A DNA stretch of 58,382 nucleotides from JBHOQX01 sp042408595 (GTDB taxonomy: Bacteria > Chloroflexota > Chloroflexia > Chloroflexales > Roseiflexaceae). Positions 45,979 to 56,093 of the stretch are shown here, one piece after another. Both the position numbers and the translations under genes were made by a program. How positions within the stretch are numbered: position 1 is the first letter of the stretch; each line of letters opens with the position of its first letter. Under the pieces are notes generated by a model. That model was not told the origin of the DNA and did no database searches. It worked only from the letters and a program-made list of their open reading frames with translations. The DNA is taken from the NCBI GenBank assembly GCA_042408595.1, contig JBHOQX010000038.1, forward strand, positions 1 to 58,382, written 5' to 3'.

Positions 45979-46947
45979 ATGGCGCAGAAGGAACCCTTTG
46001 CACCGCCATCCGGCATGGAGCCGACGCTCAGCGCGGCGGAGGACGACGCGCTCGGCGCCTACCTGCGCGCGCTCCGCGCGCAGCGCCGGCTGAGCGCCGA
46101 TGAGGAAGAGCACCTGGCCGCGCAGCTCGCCGCGGGCCGGGCCGCCCGTGAACGCCTGCGCGCCCCGACGCTGAGCGACGACGAGCGGGCCGCGCTGCAC
46201 GAGACGATCGCGGTGGCCGAGGCAGCCCGGCGGCGGCTGGTCGAAACCCACCTGCCGCTGGTGGTTGCGCTGGCCCGGCCATACGCCGGGCGCGGCGTGC
46301 CGCTGCTCGACCTAATCCAGGAAGGCAACATCGGCCTGCTGCAGGCGATCGAGAAATTCGACCCGGCGCGCGGCGCGCGGCTCGCCCCCTACGCCGCCTG
46401 GTGGATCCGGCAGGCCATCCAGCGCGCGATCAGCGACCAGGGGCGGCCCATCCGCCTGCCGGCCGCCACCCGCGCCCTGCTCATCCGGCTGCGCCGGGCG
46501 CACGCCGATCTGACCCAGCAGCTCGGGCGTGAGCCGACACCGGCGGAGCTGGCCGCGCCCCTCGGCATCGGCCAGCGGCAGATCGAGGAGATTCTTCCGC
46601 TGCTCCAGGAGCCGCTCTCGCTCGAAGCGCCGGTGGATGCCGAGGGCGAGACGCCGCTCGAAGACCTTCTGCCCGACCCGCAGGCCGGCGATGTGGCCGA
46701 GCTGGTGGCGGACCGGCTGGCCCAGGACTACATCCGGCTCAGCCTGGCAGCGCTGACGCCGGAGGAGCAGCGGGTGCTGGCGCTGCGCTACGGGCTGGAC
46801 GACGGGCGCTTCCGCACGCTGGAGGAGGTGAGCGCCGAGCTCGGCGTGCGCCGCGAGCAGGTGCGCCGGATCGAGGGCCGTGCGCTGCGCAAGCTGCGCT
46901 ACCCTGGCGCCGTGCCGGGCGACGAGGAGAGTTCCGCAGATGTCTGA
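45979..46947 (+). CDS. Sigma-70 family RNA polymerase sigma factor (group 2/3-like)
   Basis: A 322-residue sigma factor with regions 1.2 (about 18-40), 2 (RLVETHLPLVVALARPYAGR, DLIQEGNIGLLQAIEKFDP, WWIRQAIQRAI), 3 (LTQQLGREPTPAELA) and 4 (LTPEEQRVLALRYGLDD with RTLEEVSAELGVRREQVRRI). Region 1.1 is absent, so it is an alternative or non-essential sigma rather than the primary one. Region 4.2 recognises the -35. GAGGTGATCG precedes the ATG. Its promoter has the four-box array, so it may be a secondary layer of the same stress response. Confidence 0.92.
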   Translation: MAQKEPFAPPSGMEPTLSAAEDDALGAYLRALRAQRRLSADEEEHLAAQLAAGRAARERLRAPTLSDDERAALHETIAVAEAARRRLVETHLPLVVALARPYAGRGVPLLDLIQEGNIGLLQAIEKFDPARGARLAPYAAWWIRQAIQRAISDQGRPIRLPAATRALLIRLRRAHADLTQQLGREPTPAELAAPLGIGQRQIEEILPLLQEPLSLEAPVDAEGETPLEDLLPDPQAGDVAELVADRLAQDYIRLSLAALTPEEQRVLALRYGLDDGRFRTLEEVSAELGVRREQVRRIEGRALRKLRYPGAVPGDEESSADV

Positions 46948-46966
46948 AACAACGGGAGGCACACGC

Positions 46967-48160
46967 ATGACCCGACGGTTCTGGATCGTGCTCCTGGTTC
47001 TGGCGGCGCTTGTGCTCGCCGCCGGCGGCGGGGCAGCCCCGGCGCTGGCCCAGCCCACACCGCAGCCGGCATCCCAGCCGCAATCGCCGAGTCTGCTGCT
47101 GTTCACCCGCTTTCCGTCGCAGGAGGCGGGGGTCGGCGAGAGCGTCACCTTTCCGCTCACGCTGCGCTCCGGCGGCGCGCCGGAGCGCGTGCAACTCGAA
47201 CTCCAGAATCTCCCTGAAGGATGGACCGGGACATTTCGCGGCAGCGGCCGGGTGGTCCATGCCGCGTATGTCGATCCGAAGGACGACACCAGCATCGACC
47301 TGAAGATCGACACGCCCCGCGCCGCCAAACCCGACACCTACCGCTTCACCGTGCTGGCCCGCGGCGCGCAGACGACCGCCTCGCTGCCGCTGGAGTTGAT
47401 GATCAAGGAAAAGGCGCCATCCGCGCTCAAGCTGGAGGTCGAACTGCCGACACTGCGCGGCGCGCCCGATACGACCTTCCGCTACGACGCCAAACTGACC
47501 TACGACGGCGACCAGAATATCACCGTCAACCTGCTGGCGCAGGCCCCGCGCGGCATGGATGTCGGCTTCAAACTGACCGGGCAGGATGTGACCAGTATTC
47601 CGCTCACACCGAACGATTCGAAGGATGTCACGATCGAAGTCAAGCCATACCCGGACCTGCCGGCCGGCAGCTACCCGATTCAGGTGACCGCACAGGGGGG
47701 TAGCCTGCAGGCAACGACGCAACTGACAGCCGAGGTGACCGGGCAGGCCAATGTGATCCTCACCGGGCCGGATGGGCGGCTCTCCGGCCAGGCGCAGATC
47801 GGCGCGACGACCCCGTTCAAGCTGATCGTGCAGAACACCGGCAGCGCGCCGGCCCGCAACATCGAATTGAGCGCGTCGCAGCCGGCCGGCTGGGAGGTGA
47901 CGTTCCAGCCCAAGCAGATCGCCGAGCTGCCGGCCGGCCAGACAGCCGAGGTGACGGCGAACGTCAAACCATCGAACCAGGCGATCGCCGGCGACTATCA
48001 ACTGACGTTCACCGCCCGCCCGGAGAACGGCGCATCGAAGTCGGCCGATTTCCGCATCACGCTGCTGGCCTCGACCCTCTGGGGCGTGGCAGGCATCGCG
48101 CTGATCGCCGTGGCGGCGCTGGTCGTCGGCCTGGCCGTGGCACGGTTCGGCCGGCGCTGA
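46967..48160 (+). CDS. Exported NEW3-domain protein with C-terminal membrane anchor
   Basis: A 397-residue protein. It has a signal peptide (residues 1-29, cleavage after ALAQ) and then repeated beta-sandwich units (FPLTLRSGGAPERVQLELQN, and PFKLIVQNTGSAPARNIELS with LSASQPAGWEVTFQPKQI) of the NPCBM-associated NEW3 type. A C-terminal helix (about 372-392) is followed by RFGRR. GGGAGG stands before ATG 46967, preferred to an ATG nine codons upstream that overlaps the sigma factor stop. It probably lies outside the membrane and works with the ABC pair downstream. Confidence 0.85.
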   Translation: MTRRFWIVLLVLAALVLAAGGGAAPALAQPTPQPASQPQSPSLLLFTRFPSQEAGVGESVTFPLTLRSGGAPERVQLELQNLPEGWTGTFRGSGRVVHAAYVDPKDDTSIDLKIDTPRAAKPDTYRFTVLARGAQTTASLPLELMIKEKAPSALKLEVELPTLRGAPDTTFRYDAKLTYDGDQNITVNLLAQAPRGMDVGFKLTGQDVTSIPLTPNDSKDVTIEVKPYPDLPAGSYPIQVTAQGGSLQATTQLTAEVTGQANVILTGPDGRLSGQAQIGATTPFKLIVQNTGSAPARNIELSASQPAGWEVTFQPKQIAELPAGQTAEVTANVKPSNQAIAGDYQLTFTARPENGASKSADFRITLLASTLWGVAGIALIAVAALVVGLAVARFGRR

Positions 48161-48282
48161 CGCGTCGTTCGGAGTTTCGAGTTCCGCGTTCCATGCGCCG
48201 GGTCGGGCGCGGTCGACACGAATCGGCGGCGCTGGGCGCCCGCCAACCGGCCGGACCCGGCATTCCCGATGGAGGGCGATGC

Positions 48283-49216
48283 GTGAACGACTTGGTGATC
48301 GAAACCCATGATTTGACCAAGCGCTACGACAGCTTCACCGCGGTGGACGGGCTGAACCTGACGGTGCGGCAGGGCGAGGTGTTCGGGCTGCTCGGCCCCA
48401 ACGGCGCCGGCAAGACGACGACCATCTTGATGCTGCTCGGACTGACCGAGCCAAGTGCCGGCACGGTGCGGGTGCTCGGGCTCGACCCAGCCCGCCAGCC
48501 GCTGAGTGTCAAGGCGCGGGTGGGGTATCTGCCGGACCAGGTCGGCTTCTACGACCGGCTGACCGCCCGGGAGAACCTGTTGTACACCGCGCGGCTGAAC
48601 GGCCTGCGCCGCGCCGAGGCCAACCAGCGGATCGACCGCGCGCTGGCGCAGATGGGCCTGAGCGAGGTCGCCGACAAGCCGGTGGGCGCCTTCTCGCGTG
48701 GCATGCGCCAGCGGCTCGGCGTGGCGGAGATTCTGATGAAGCAGCCGCAGCTGATCATCATGGACGAGCCGACGTTGGGGCTCGACCCGGAGGCAGCGCG
48801 CGAGTTCCTGGACCTGATCCGCAACCTCCGCGCCGGCGGCAGCACCATCCTGCTCTCGTCGCACCTGCTGCATCAGGTACAGGCGGTCTGCGACCGGGTC
48901 GGGCTCTTCTCGCGCGGGCGGATGGTGCTGGAGGGCGCGGTGCCGGAGTTGGCGGCGCGGGTGCTGGGCGGGGCCTATCGGGTGTATCTGGAGGCCGATG
49001 GGCCGGCGGCCGTCGAGGAGACACTGCGCCAGGTGCCGGGCGTGGTGCAGGTGCAGCGCACCGGCGAGCACGGCTATGCGCTGGAGGCCCAGCGCGACAT
49101 ACGCGCCGAGGCCGCCCAGGCGGTCGTCTCGCATGGCGGGCGACTGCTCGGGTTACGAATCGAATTGCCCAGCCTGGACGAGATCTACGCGCGCTACTTC
49201 CAGCAGGAGGTGCAGC

Positions 49217-49233
<17 letters not shown>
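48283..49233 (+). CDS. ABC transporter ATP-binding protein
   Basis: A 316-residue ATPase starting at GTG 48283 (GGAGGG upstream). It has Walker A GLLGPNGAGKTTT, signature AFSRGMRQRLG (F-S-R-G-M instead of L-S-G-G-Q), Walker B QLIIMDEPTLGLDP and the switch histidine in LLSSHLLHQV. Residues 225-316 form a C-terminal regulatory part. It resembles the CcmA/NatA-type exporters. The stop overlaps the permease start by 17 bp, so the two are made together. Substrate is unknown. Confidence 0.93.
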
Positions 49234-50203
<970 letters not shown>

Positions 50204-50260
50204 CGAGACCGGCGTTCCGCAGGGGCGGGGGTCGGGGGGCGCACCCTCTCCGAACGCCCC

Positions 50261-51031
50261 CTACCCTGCGACGTGCCGCGCCAGCGCCTGGCGCAAGACC
50301 GACGCCGGCTGCGCGCCGACCAGCCGCTCCGCTACCTGCCCCCGGCGGAAGATCAGCAGCGCCGGGATGCCGCTGATGCCGAAGCGCTGCGCCGTGGCAG
50401 GGTTCTCGTCGACGTTCAGCTTGGCGACGACCGCGCGCTCGGCGAATTCGCGTGCCAGTTGCTCGACCGCCGGGGCGACCGCGCGGCACGGCCCGCACCA
50501 CGGCGCCCAGAAGTCCACCAGCACCGGCGTCGCGCTGCCGTTCACCACTTGATCGAAGGTCGCATCGGTGAGGATGACTGGGCCGCCGGCGGATGCCGCC
50601 TGCTCCGCCGGGCGGCTACGCGTTCGCACGGGCGGGGGCGCGCTTCTGGCTGGGGCGCCGCTGAGGGGTACGCTCGGGCCGCCTGGCGCAGGCGGTCGGC
50701 CGCCGGCCAACATGTCCTGGATCCAGCCGCGCAGCGCCGCGGCGGTGGGAGCGCCCTGTGCTCGGGCCTGCTCGGCCTGATCGCGGATGAAGACCAGCTC
50801 CGGCAGGCGGGCGATGCGGTAGCGCCGCACCAGCCCCGGGTTGTCCTGGGCATCCACCCGTGCGACCAGCACGCGACCGGCGAACTCCGCCGCGAGGTGG
50901 TTCAGCGCCGGCTCCAGATCGCGGCAGGGAGCGCATTCCCGTCGCTCGAAGACCAGCAGTACCGGCGGCCCGGCGCGCAGGACTCGGTCGATGCTCTGTT
51001 CGCTGGTATGCAGTGGCGCTGAGAATGTCAT
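50261..51031 (-). CDS. Double thioredoxin-domain protein
   Basis: A 256-residue fusion of two thioredoxin folds. Domain 1 (1-110) has the redox motif ECAPCRDL (C33, C36) and RLPELVFI as the cis-proline strand. Domain 2 (150-256) is a canonical thioredoxin: FWAPWCGPCRAVAP (C179, C182) and GISGIPALLIF. A proline-rich linker joins them. There is no signal peptide, so it is cytoplasmic. GAGGG precedes ATG 51031. The promoter has the four-box 11-bp array. It may be a disulfide reductase or a thioredoxin-based chaperone for stress. Confidence 0.9.
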   Translation of the reverse strand: MTFSAPLHTSEQSIDRVLRAGPPVLLVFERRECAPCRDLEPALNHLAAEFAGRVLVARVDAQDNPGLVRRYRIARLPELVFIRDQAEQARAQGAPTAAALRGWIQDMLAGGRPPAPGGPSVPLSGAPARSAPPPVRTRSRPAEQAASAGGPVILTDATFDQVVNGSATPVLVDFWAPWCGPCRAVAPAVEQLAREFAERAVVAKLNVDENPATAQRFGISGIPALLIFRRGQVAERLVGAQPASVLRQALARHVAG

Positions 51032-51137
51032 GGCCCTCCCCCTCGCTACCAATAAACGGGAGACCGCTGGCCATCCGCCACCTCCAACGGTGAGCAGGGC
51101 GCGGGCGGCACGGGCCCCCCTGGTCCCCCATCAGATG

Positions 51138-51191
51138 ATCGTATCCTATCCATGTTAGAGGCACGACAGCGCAGGGTAAGCGAAGTGTTAG
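51138..51191 (-). promoter_or_regulatory. Four-box operator and promoter of the double-thioredoxin gene
   Basis: On the minus strand, boxes CTAAC, CTTAC, CTGTC and CTAAC start at 51191, 51180, 51169 and 51158, each 11 bp apart. The third is a weak match. TACGAT (51143-51138) begins 15 bp after the start of the last box and serves as -10. The arrangement is the same as before the sigma factor and hsp20 genes. Confidence 0.65.
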
Positions 51192-51476
51192 ACGCCCGTT
51201 GAGGGGTGGGCGCACGCCCCTTCCTGCGCACGGTTCAGGGGTGGACGTATGTCAGCATCCCGGCTCCCGTTCCCAACCGGGGGAGGTTTTTCTACCGATG
51301 CAGCCCTCACCGCACGCTGACACCGCCTGGGCCTCTCAGAGGCTGTCTGCAACACTCCTAGCGAAGGCGTTGGGGGCCTGCGGCCCCCGAAGAAATCCTA
51401 CCCCGCCGCGCGTGCGGCGGAACATGAGGAATCTCGAAAGACTTCGCCCGTCAAACCTCTTCTGTTCAGACAGCTT

Positions 51477-51530
51477 CTAACAAAAATCTAACACGCCGCT
51501 AATCTCATACTAACAGGCACAACCTATCTA
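51477..51530 (+). promoter_or_regulatory. Four-box operator and promoter of hsp20
   Basis: Boxes CTAAC, CTAAC, CTAAT and CTAAC start at 51477, 51488, 51499 and 51510, exactly 11 bp apart. TATCTA (51525-51530) begins 15 bp after the start of the last box. No CIRCE element was found, so HrcA control is unlikely. The rest of 51032-51572 holds no gene; the two divergent promoters of this type bracket about 285 bp. Confidence 0.75.
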
Positions 51531-51572
51531 AAAAGCAGAACGAAACCCCCAAACGAAAGGAGGTGCTTATCG

Positions 51573-52034
51573 ATGACGAACGCACTGACTCGCTTTGAAC
51601 CCTTCGATAACGCGCTCAAGCTGTCGGATGCGGTGGAGCGCCTGTTGAACGAAAGCTGGGTCATGCCACGCAGCTTCTTCGGCTGGGGTTTCGGTGGCTG
51701 GGGCGGCGTGGCGAGCATGCCGCTGGATGTCTATGAAACCGACGAGGCGTTCATCGTAACGGCGCCGATGCCGGGTGTCGCCAGCGACAAGCTCGACATC
51801 CAGGTGCAGCAGAACCTCCTGAGCATCCGCGGCGAGGTGAGCGCCCAGCAACCCAAGGAGGCGCGCTACCTGATCCAGGAGCGCGGCAGCGGGGTCTTCC
51901 AGCGCAGCATCCAGCTGCCCGCACCGGTGGACGCCGATAAAATCTCGGCCACGCTCAGCGACGGGGTGCTGACCATCACCCTGCCCAAGGCTGAGCAGTT
52001 CAAGCCGCGCCGGATCGCGGTGAAGGCGGCGTAG
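51573..52034 (+). CDS. hsp20: Hsp20/alpha-crystallin small heat shock protein
   Basis: A 153-residue chaperone that holds unfolding proteins. The N-terminal arm (1-48) is rich in aromatics and glycine (FFGWGFGGWGG). The alpha-crystallin domain (about 49-143) has PLDVYETDEAFIVTAPMPGV, LSIRGEV and DGVLTITLPKAE. The C-terminal IAV is the I-x-I/V motif for oligomer contacts. AAAGGAGGTG stands before the ATG. It shares the four-box promoter type with the divergent thioredoxin gene. Confidence 0.95.
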   Translation: MTNALTRFEPFDNALKLSDAVERLLNESWVMPRSFFGWGFGGWGGVASMPLDVYETDEAFIVTAPMPGVASDKLDIQVQQNLLSIRGEVSAQQPKEARYLIQERGSGVFQRSIQLPAPVDADKISATLSDGVLTITLPKAEQFKPRRIAVKAA

Positions 52035-52305
52035 CTTCCATACCGACACACGCCGCGGTGCGCAGCTCCGTGACGGTGTGCCATCGCACCCGAGGGTGAC
52101 CCGGGAGCCGGGAGAGGCTCGTGGAGCGGCGGCCGCCGGCGGTGTGACAGATCCTCTTCCCCGGGTGGCCGCTCAGGCGGCGCCCGGTGTTCTGTTTGAT
52201 AGCGATCGCGGCCGGCTGGCGCGGGCACACCGAGCGGCGTGGTGTGGCGGCCAGCGGCAGCCGGCCCGCGGGCCGCCCGGCCCCGCCCGCCCTGCGGCCG
52301 CTCGG

Positions 52306-52563
52306 TTACGCCAGCCAGCCCCACCCCAGGATGACGATCAGCAGCGAGAGCTGAAGCGCCTGGAGCAGATCGGCCTGCATGCCGCGCCAGAACTCCTCGC
52401 GCCCGAGCCACCACCAGGCGCGCTCCAGCTTGCGCCGGAGCTGCGGATCGCGCGGAAGCGCCGGCGCCCGCAGCCGCGCCAGGCGCATTAATCGCCGCAT
52501 GTGGATGGTCAGCGTGGCCCCCCAGACGCCGATGATCAGGCATTGCAGCAGAACTTCGAGCAT
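52306..52563 (-). CDS. Small two-helix membrane protein
   Basis: An 85-residue protein with hydrophobic segments at both ends (MLEVLLQCLIIGVWGATLTI and LSLLIVILGWGWLA) flanking a basic, tryptophan-rich middle (LRRKLERAWWWLGREEFW). Both ends cross the membrane, leaving the charged loop on one side. No family is recognised. I chose ATG 52563 rather than upstream in-frame codons because the hydrophobic segment starts there. It lies between hsp20 and the P5C dehydrogenase gene, on the opposite strand. Confidence 0.55.
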   Translation of the reverse strand: MLEVLLQCLIIGVWGATLTIHMRRLMRLARLRAPALPRDPQLRRKLERAWWWLGREEFWRGMQADLLQALQLSLLIVILGWGWLA

Positions 52564-52711
52564 CGCCCGCCCCTCGCCATGGTTCACCACTGTTTGATCG
52601 GTGTTGTGCCGCAGGACAGAGCAAGAATCATACCAGGTCGTCGCATGCTCGACGATACTCATCAGGTCGCCGCTGGCATGGTCGGTCAGTCATGGGCGGC
52701 GCACCCGCCCG

Positions 52712-52720
52712 TGCTATAAT
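52712..52720 (+). promoter_or_regulatory. P5C dehydrogenase promoter (extended -10)
   Basis: TGC-TATAAT (52712-52720), a perfect extended -10 with no clear -35. The leader is about 37 nt. Confidence 0.6.
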
Positions 52721-52763
52721 GCTGACAGTTCGAGGCTACGAGCGCGCAGCACAGGAGGATGCA

Positions 52764-54314
52764 ATGGAGCTTCCTGCATTTCGGAACGAGCCATTCACCG
52801 ATTTTTCTAGCCCGCTGAACCGCGCTACGATGGAGCGGGCGCTGGCCGAGGTGCGCGCGCAGCTTGGCCGCACCTACCCGCTGATCATCGACGGCGAGCG
52901 TATCTCGACCGAGAAGACGATCGCCTCGGTCAACCCGGCCAGGCCGTCCGAGATCGTCGGGTATGCTGCCGCGGCCACGCCAGAGCTGGCGAACCAGGCG
53001 CTGGACGCGGCGACCGCCCGCTTCGAGCGCTGGCGCAAGACGCCAGCCGATAAACGGGCCGGCTATCTGTTCCGCGCGGCGCAGATCATGCGCGAACGCA
53101 AGTTCGAGCTGGCGGCCTGGATCGTGTACGAGGTCAGCAAGACCTGGGCGGAGGCCGACGCCGACGTGGCCGAGGCGATCGACTTCTGCGAGTACTACGG
53201 CCGCGAGATGTTGCGCCTGGCTCAGCCACCGGAGCTGGTGCAGATGCCCGGCGAGCGCGATGAGTTGATCTACATCCCACTCGGCGTCGGCGTCTGCATC
53301 CCGCCGTGGAACTTCCCACTGGCGATCACCACCGGTCTGGTGGTCGCGCCGGTGGTCGCCGGGAACACCGTCGTCCTCAAGCCCTCGCCGCGCTCGCCGG
53401 TGGTCGCGGCGAAGCTGCTGGAGGTGCTGGAGGCCGCCGGGCTGCCGCCTGGCGTCGTCAACCTGGTGACCGGCGAGGACGCGGTGATCGGCGACCTGCT
53501 GGTGGACAGCCCGAAGACGCGCTTCATCGCCTTCACCGGTTCGAAGCAGGTCGGGCTGCGGATCTTCGAGCGCGCGGCGAAGGTGCACCCCGGCCAGAAG
53601 TGGCTCAAGCGCGCGATCCTGGAGATGGGCGGCAAGGACACGATTGTGGTGGACGAGACCGCCGATCTGGACGCGGCGGCGCGGGGGATCGTCCAGTCGG
53701 CGTTCGGCTTCCAGGGCCAGAAGTGCTCGGCCTGTTCGCGGGTGGTCGCCACCGCGCCGGTGTACGACACGTTGCTGGAGAAGGTGGTCGAGCGCGCCCG
53801 GCAGCTTACCGTCGGCGATCCGGCCGACCCCGAGTCGGCGCTCGGCGCGGTGATCGACGGGCGGGCGCTGGACAAAGTCCGGCACTACCTGGAGATCGGG
53901 CGGCGCGAGGGGCGGCTGGTGCTCGGCGGCGAGGCGGCGCCCGACGGCGGCTACTTCGTCCCGCCGACGATCTTCGCCGATGTCGCGCCGGATGCGGCAC
54001 TGGCCCAGGAGGAGATCTTCGGGCCGGTGCTGGCGTTCATCAAGGCGCCGGACTTCGACACGGCGCTGGCGATCGCCAACAACACCGAATACGGCCTGAC
54101 CGGCGGCGTCTACTCGCGCGACCGCGAGCGGCTCCAGCGCGCCCGCGAGGACTTCCACGTCGGCAACCTGTACCTGAACCGCAAGATCACCGGCGCGATG
54201 GTCGGCGCGCACCCATTCGGCGGCTTCAACATGTCCGGCACCGACTCGAAGACCGGCGGGCCCGATTATCTGCTGCTGTTCCTGCAGGGGAAGAGTATCG
54301 CGGAGAAGGTGTAA
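52764..54314 (+). CDS. pruA: L-glutamate gamma-semialdehyde (P5C) dehydrogenase
   Basis: A 516-residue ALDH of the RocA/PruA group, which oxidises glutamate semialdehyde to glutamate in proline breakdown. The N-terminus (LPAFRNEPFTDFSSPLNR) and YPLIIDGERISTEKTIASVN match that group. Catalytic C321 is in FGFQGQKCSACSR and E287 in ILEMGGKDTIVV. The closing KITGAMVGAHPFGGFNMSGT is also specific to it. AGGAGG precedes ATG 52764. No proline dehydrogenase gene is adjacent. Confidence 0.94.
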   Translation: MELPAFRNEPFTDFSSPLNRATMERALAEVRAQLGRTYPLIIDGERISTEKTIASVNPARPSEIVGYAAAATPELANQALDAATARFERWRKTPADKRAGYLFRAAQIMRERKFELAAWIVYEVSKTWAEADADVAEAIDFCEYYGREMLRLAQPPELVQMPGERDELIYIPLGVGVCIPPWNFPLAITTGLVVAPVVAGNTVVLKPSPRSPVVAAKLLEVLEAAGLPPGVVNLVTGEDAVIGDLLVDSPKTRFIAFTGSKQVGLRIFERAAKVHPGQKWLKRAILEMGGKDTIVVDETADLDAAARGIVQSAFGFQGQKCSACSRVVATAPVYDTLLEKVVERARQLTVGDPADPESALGAVIDGRALDKVRHYLEIGRREGRLVLGGEAAPDGGYFVPPTIFADVAPDAALAQEEIFGPVLAFIKAPDFDTALAIANNTEYGLTGGVYSRDRERLQRAREDFHVGNLYLNRKITGAMVGAHPFGGFNMSGTDSKTGGPDYLLLFLQGKSIAEKV

Positions 54315-54453
54315 TGCATCGTGCGTCGTGCGACTGATACTACCGTTATGCTCACCCCGTTGCGCCCTCTCGCACGGGGATGAGCGGAAGTGCCACCGGA
54401 GCGCGCATCTGGGGCTGGGCACGACTCACGATGCACAGTCCCATCCTTTAGGC

Positions 54454-54486
54454 GCGGAAGCCCACAGTAGCCGCGGAAGCCCACAG
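54454..54486. repeat. Short tandem direct repeat
   Basis: GCGGAAGCCCACAG occurs at 54454-54467 and 54473-54486, 19 bp apart. It is followed by a hairpin-capable CCCCCGCAAGGGGG around 54503-54516, which may end the P5C dehydrogenase transcript. Confidence 0.5.
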
Positions 54487-54547
54487 GCGGTTCCCGCCTG
54501 CCCCCGCAAGGGGGTAGGGGGTTAGCGGTGAGTGACCGACTTCGTGT

Positions 54548-55402
54548 ATGTCGCCCCACGCTTCGTCCTACCGTATCCCTGGCCCCGATGCGCTCGTCAC
54601 CAGCGAGACGCTGCGCGCCTTTCCGTCCGCCCATATCGGCAACCGCCGCCCGATCCGCGTTCTGCTGCCGCCGCACTACGCCAGGCGAGCCGGCGAGCGC
54701 TTCCCGACGATCTACCTGAACGACGGGCAGGACGTGGACAGCCTCAGCGTCGTGGCGACACTGGAGCGGCTGTACGACCAGCGGGCCATCCGCCACTTGA
54801 TCGTCGTCGCGGTGTACGCCACGGCGGACCGGCTGAACGAGTACGGCGTCGCTGGCGTCCCGAACGCGCAGGGGCGCGGCGCCAGGGCCGACGCCTACGA
54901 GGCGTTTCTCCTCGAGGAGGTGATGCCGGCGATCAACCGGCGCTACCGGACGCTCGCCGGGCCGGCGCACACCGCCATCGCCGGCATGTCGCTCGGCGGG
55001 CTGGCGGCCTTCGACCTCGCCTGGCGCCATCCGGAGCTGTTCGGCACGGTCGGGGTCTTCTCCGGCTCGTTCTGGTGGCGCACGGACGACCGCACCTGGC
55101 GCACCCGGCAGGCCTCGCGGATCATGCACCGGCGGGTGCGCGGTACGCCGGGCCGCCCGGCGCTCCGCATGTGGTTCCAGGCCGGCACCGAGGACGAAAC
55201 GAGCGATCGGGACGGCAACGGCGTGATCGACGCCATCCAGGACACGACCGAGTTGATAGACGAGCTCGTGGCCAAGGGCTACCGCCCCGGCGCGGACATG
55301 ACCTACCTCGAAATCGCCGGCGGCCGCCACGACCAGGCGACCTGGGCGCGGGCGCTGCCGGAGTTCCTCACCTGGGCATTTCCCCTGGTCGCCGGGCGGT
55401 AG
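54548..55402 (+). CDS. Esterase, alpha/beta-hydrolase (enterochelin esterase/Fes-like)
   Basis: A 284-residue alpha/beta-hydrolase. The nucleophile elbow AIAGMSLGGLAAFDLAWRHP and FSGSFWWR match the putative esterase (Esterase D/Fes) family. The catalytic His is in IAGGRHDQATWARALPEFL and an Asp/Glu in AGTEDETSD. It has no signal peptide. ATG 54548 gives a sensible start, MSPHASSYRIPGP. The substrate is unknown; such proteins cleave trilactone siderophores or various acyl esters. Confidence 0.82.
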   Translation: MSPHASSYRIPGPDALVTSETLRAFPSAHIGNRRPIRVLLPPHYARRAGERFPTIYLNDGQDVDSLSVVATLERLYDQRAIRHLIVVAVYATADRLNEYGVAGVPNAQGRGARADAYEAFLLEEVMPAINRRYRTLAGPAHTAIAGMSLGGLAAFDLAWRHPELFGTVGVFSGSFWWRTDDRTWRTRQASRIMHRRVRGTPGRPALRMWFQAGTEDETSDRDGNGVIDAIQDTTELIDELVAKGYRPGADMTYLEIAGGRHDQATWARALPEFLTWAFPLVAGR

Positions 55403-55434
55403 AGGCGATGCGCCGCGCCGCCCCTACCGGCCCA

Positions 55435-55857
55435 TTACACCACCGCCGGCTCGCCGCGGGCGACGCGGCGCTGCGGCGAGTACTCGGCGAGTTGCATCAG
55501 CTCGATCTTGTTCCCGTCCGGGTCGTGCGTCCAGGCCTGCAGGTTGTGGTCCAGCCCCTGCCGCACCTCGACATCGATCGGCGCGCCGGCGGCCCGCAGC
55601 CGCTCGACATCCGCGTGAATGGCGTCCGTCACCAGGCACAGGTGCATGAAGCTGCCGGGCCGCTCGGGGTCGGGCGGCGGGCCACCGGGGAAGACCTCGA
55701 CGAAGCGATCGCCGGCGACATGGAGGTAGACCAGCATCAGCGAGCCGTCCTCACGGTGCAGACGGAACGCCTCGCGGATGCCGAGGAGCGCGTAGAAGTC
55801 GAGCGTTGCTTGCAGGTTGTGGGCCGCGAACGCGGCGTGGCCAAGGTCGGTGATCAT
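55435..55857 (-). CDS. VOC (glyoxalase/bleomycin resistance) superfamily protein
   Basis: A 140-residue protein with two beta-alpha-beta-beta-beta units. The first is ITDLGHAAFAAHNLQATLDF with YALLGIREAF; the second is MHLCLVTDAIHADVERLRAA with WTHDPDGNKIELMQLAE. Metal ligands typical of the family are H7, the histidine in SFMHLC, and E in DPDGNKIELM. GGAGG precedes ATG 55857. It is probably a metal-dependent lyase, isomerase or dioxygenase of unknown substrate. It is convergent with the esterase gene. Confidence 0.85.
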   Translation of the reverse strand: MITDLGHAAFAAHNLQATLDFYALLGIREAFRLHREDGSLMLVYLHVAGDRFVEVFPGGPPPDPERPGSFMHLCLVTDAIHADVERLRAAGAPIDVEVRQGLDHNLQAWTHDPDGNKIELMQLAEYSPQRRVARGEPAVV

Positions 55858-56093
55858 GGGGTGCCTCCGTGACGGTATCCGAGTGGGGGTATTGTACTGC
55901 GGTTGGGCGGCGCGGCGCGGCGGCGACAAAGCGTCGTGCATCGTCCGTTGGGCATGTGCCACACGCACCATGATCTGCCTCCCAGGCCCCGGGAACTCTT
56001 TGCACGGCCCGTGCGTCTTCCTTACAAGAACCGACACCCCGGCCCGAATCGCACCGGGACCGTGCATTCCAACCCATACTGGAGGGACAATCC

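Noticed and set aside
51421..51572. CIRCE element (HrcA) for hsp20
   Set aside because: No TTAGCACTC-N9-GAGTGCTAA-like inverted repeat is present; the region instead has four direct 11-bp-spaced boxes.
54503..54516. G/C-rich palindromes such as CCCCCGCAAGGGGG and AGGGGCGCAGCCCC (about 24442) as CRISPR or mobile repeats
   Set aside because: They are single hairpins at gene ends with no regular spacing or spacers, so ordinary terminators or small intergenic palindromes are enough.
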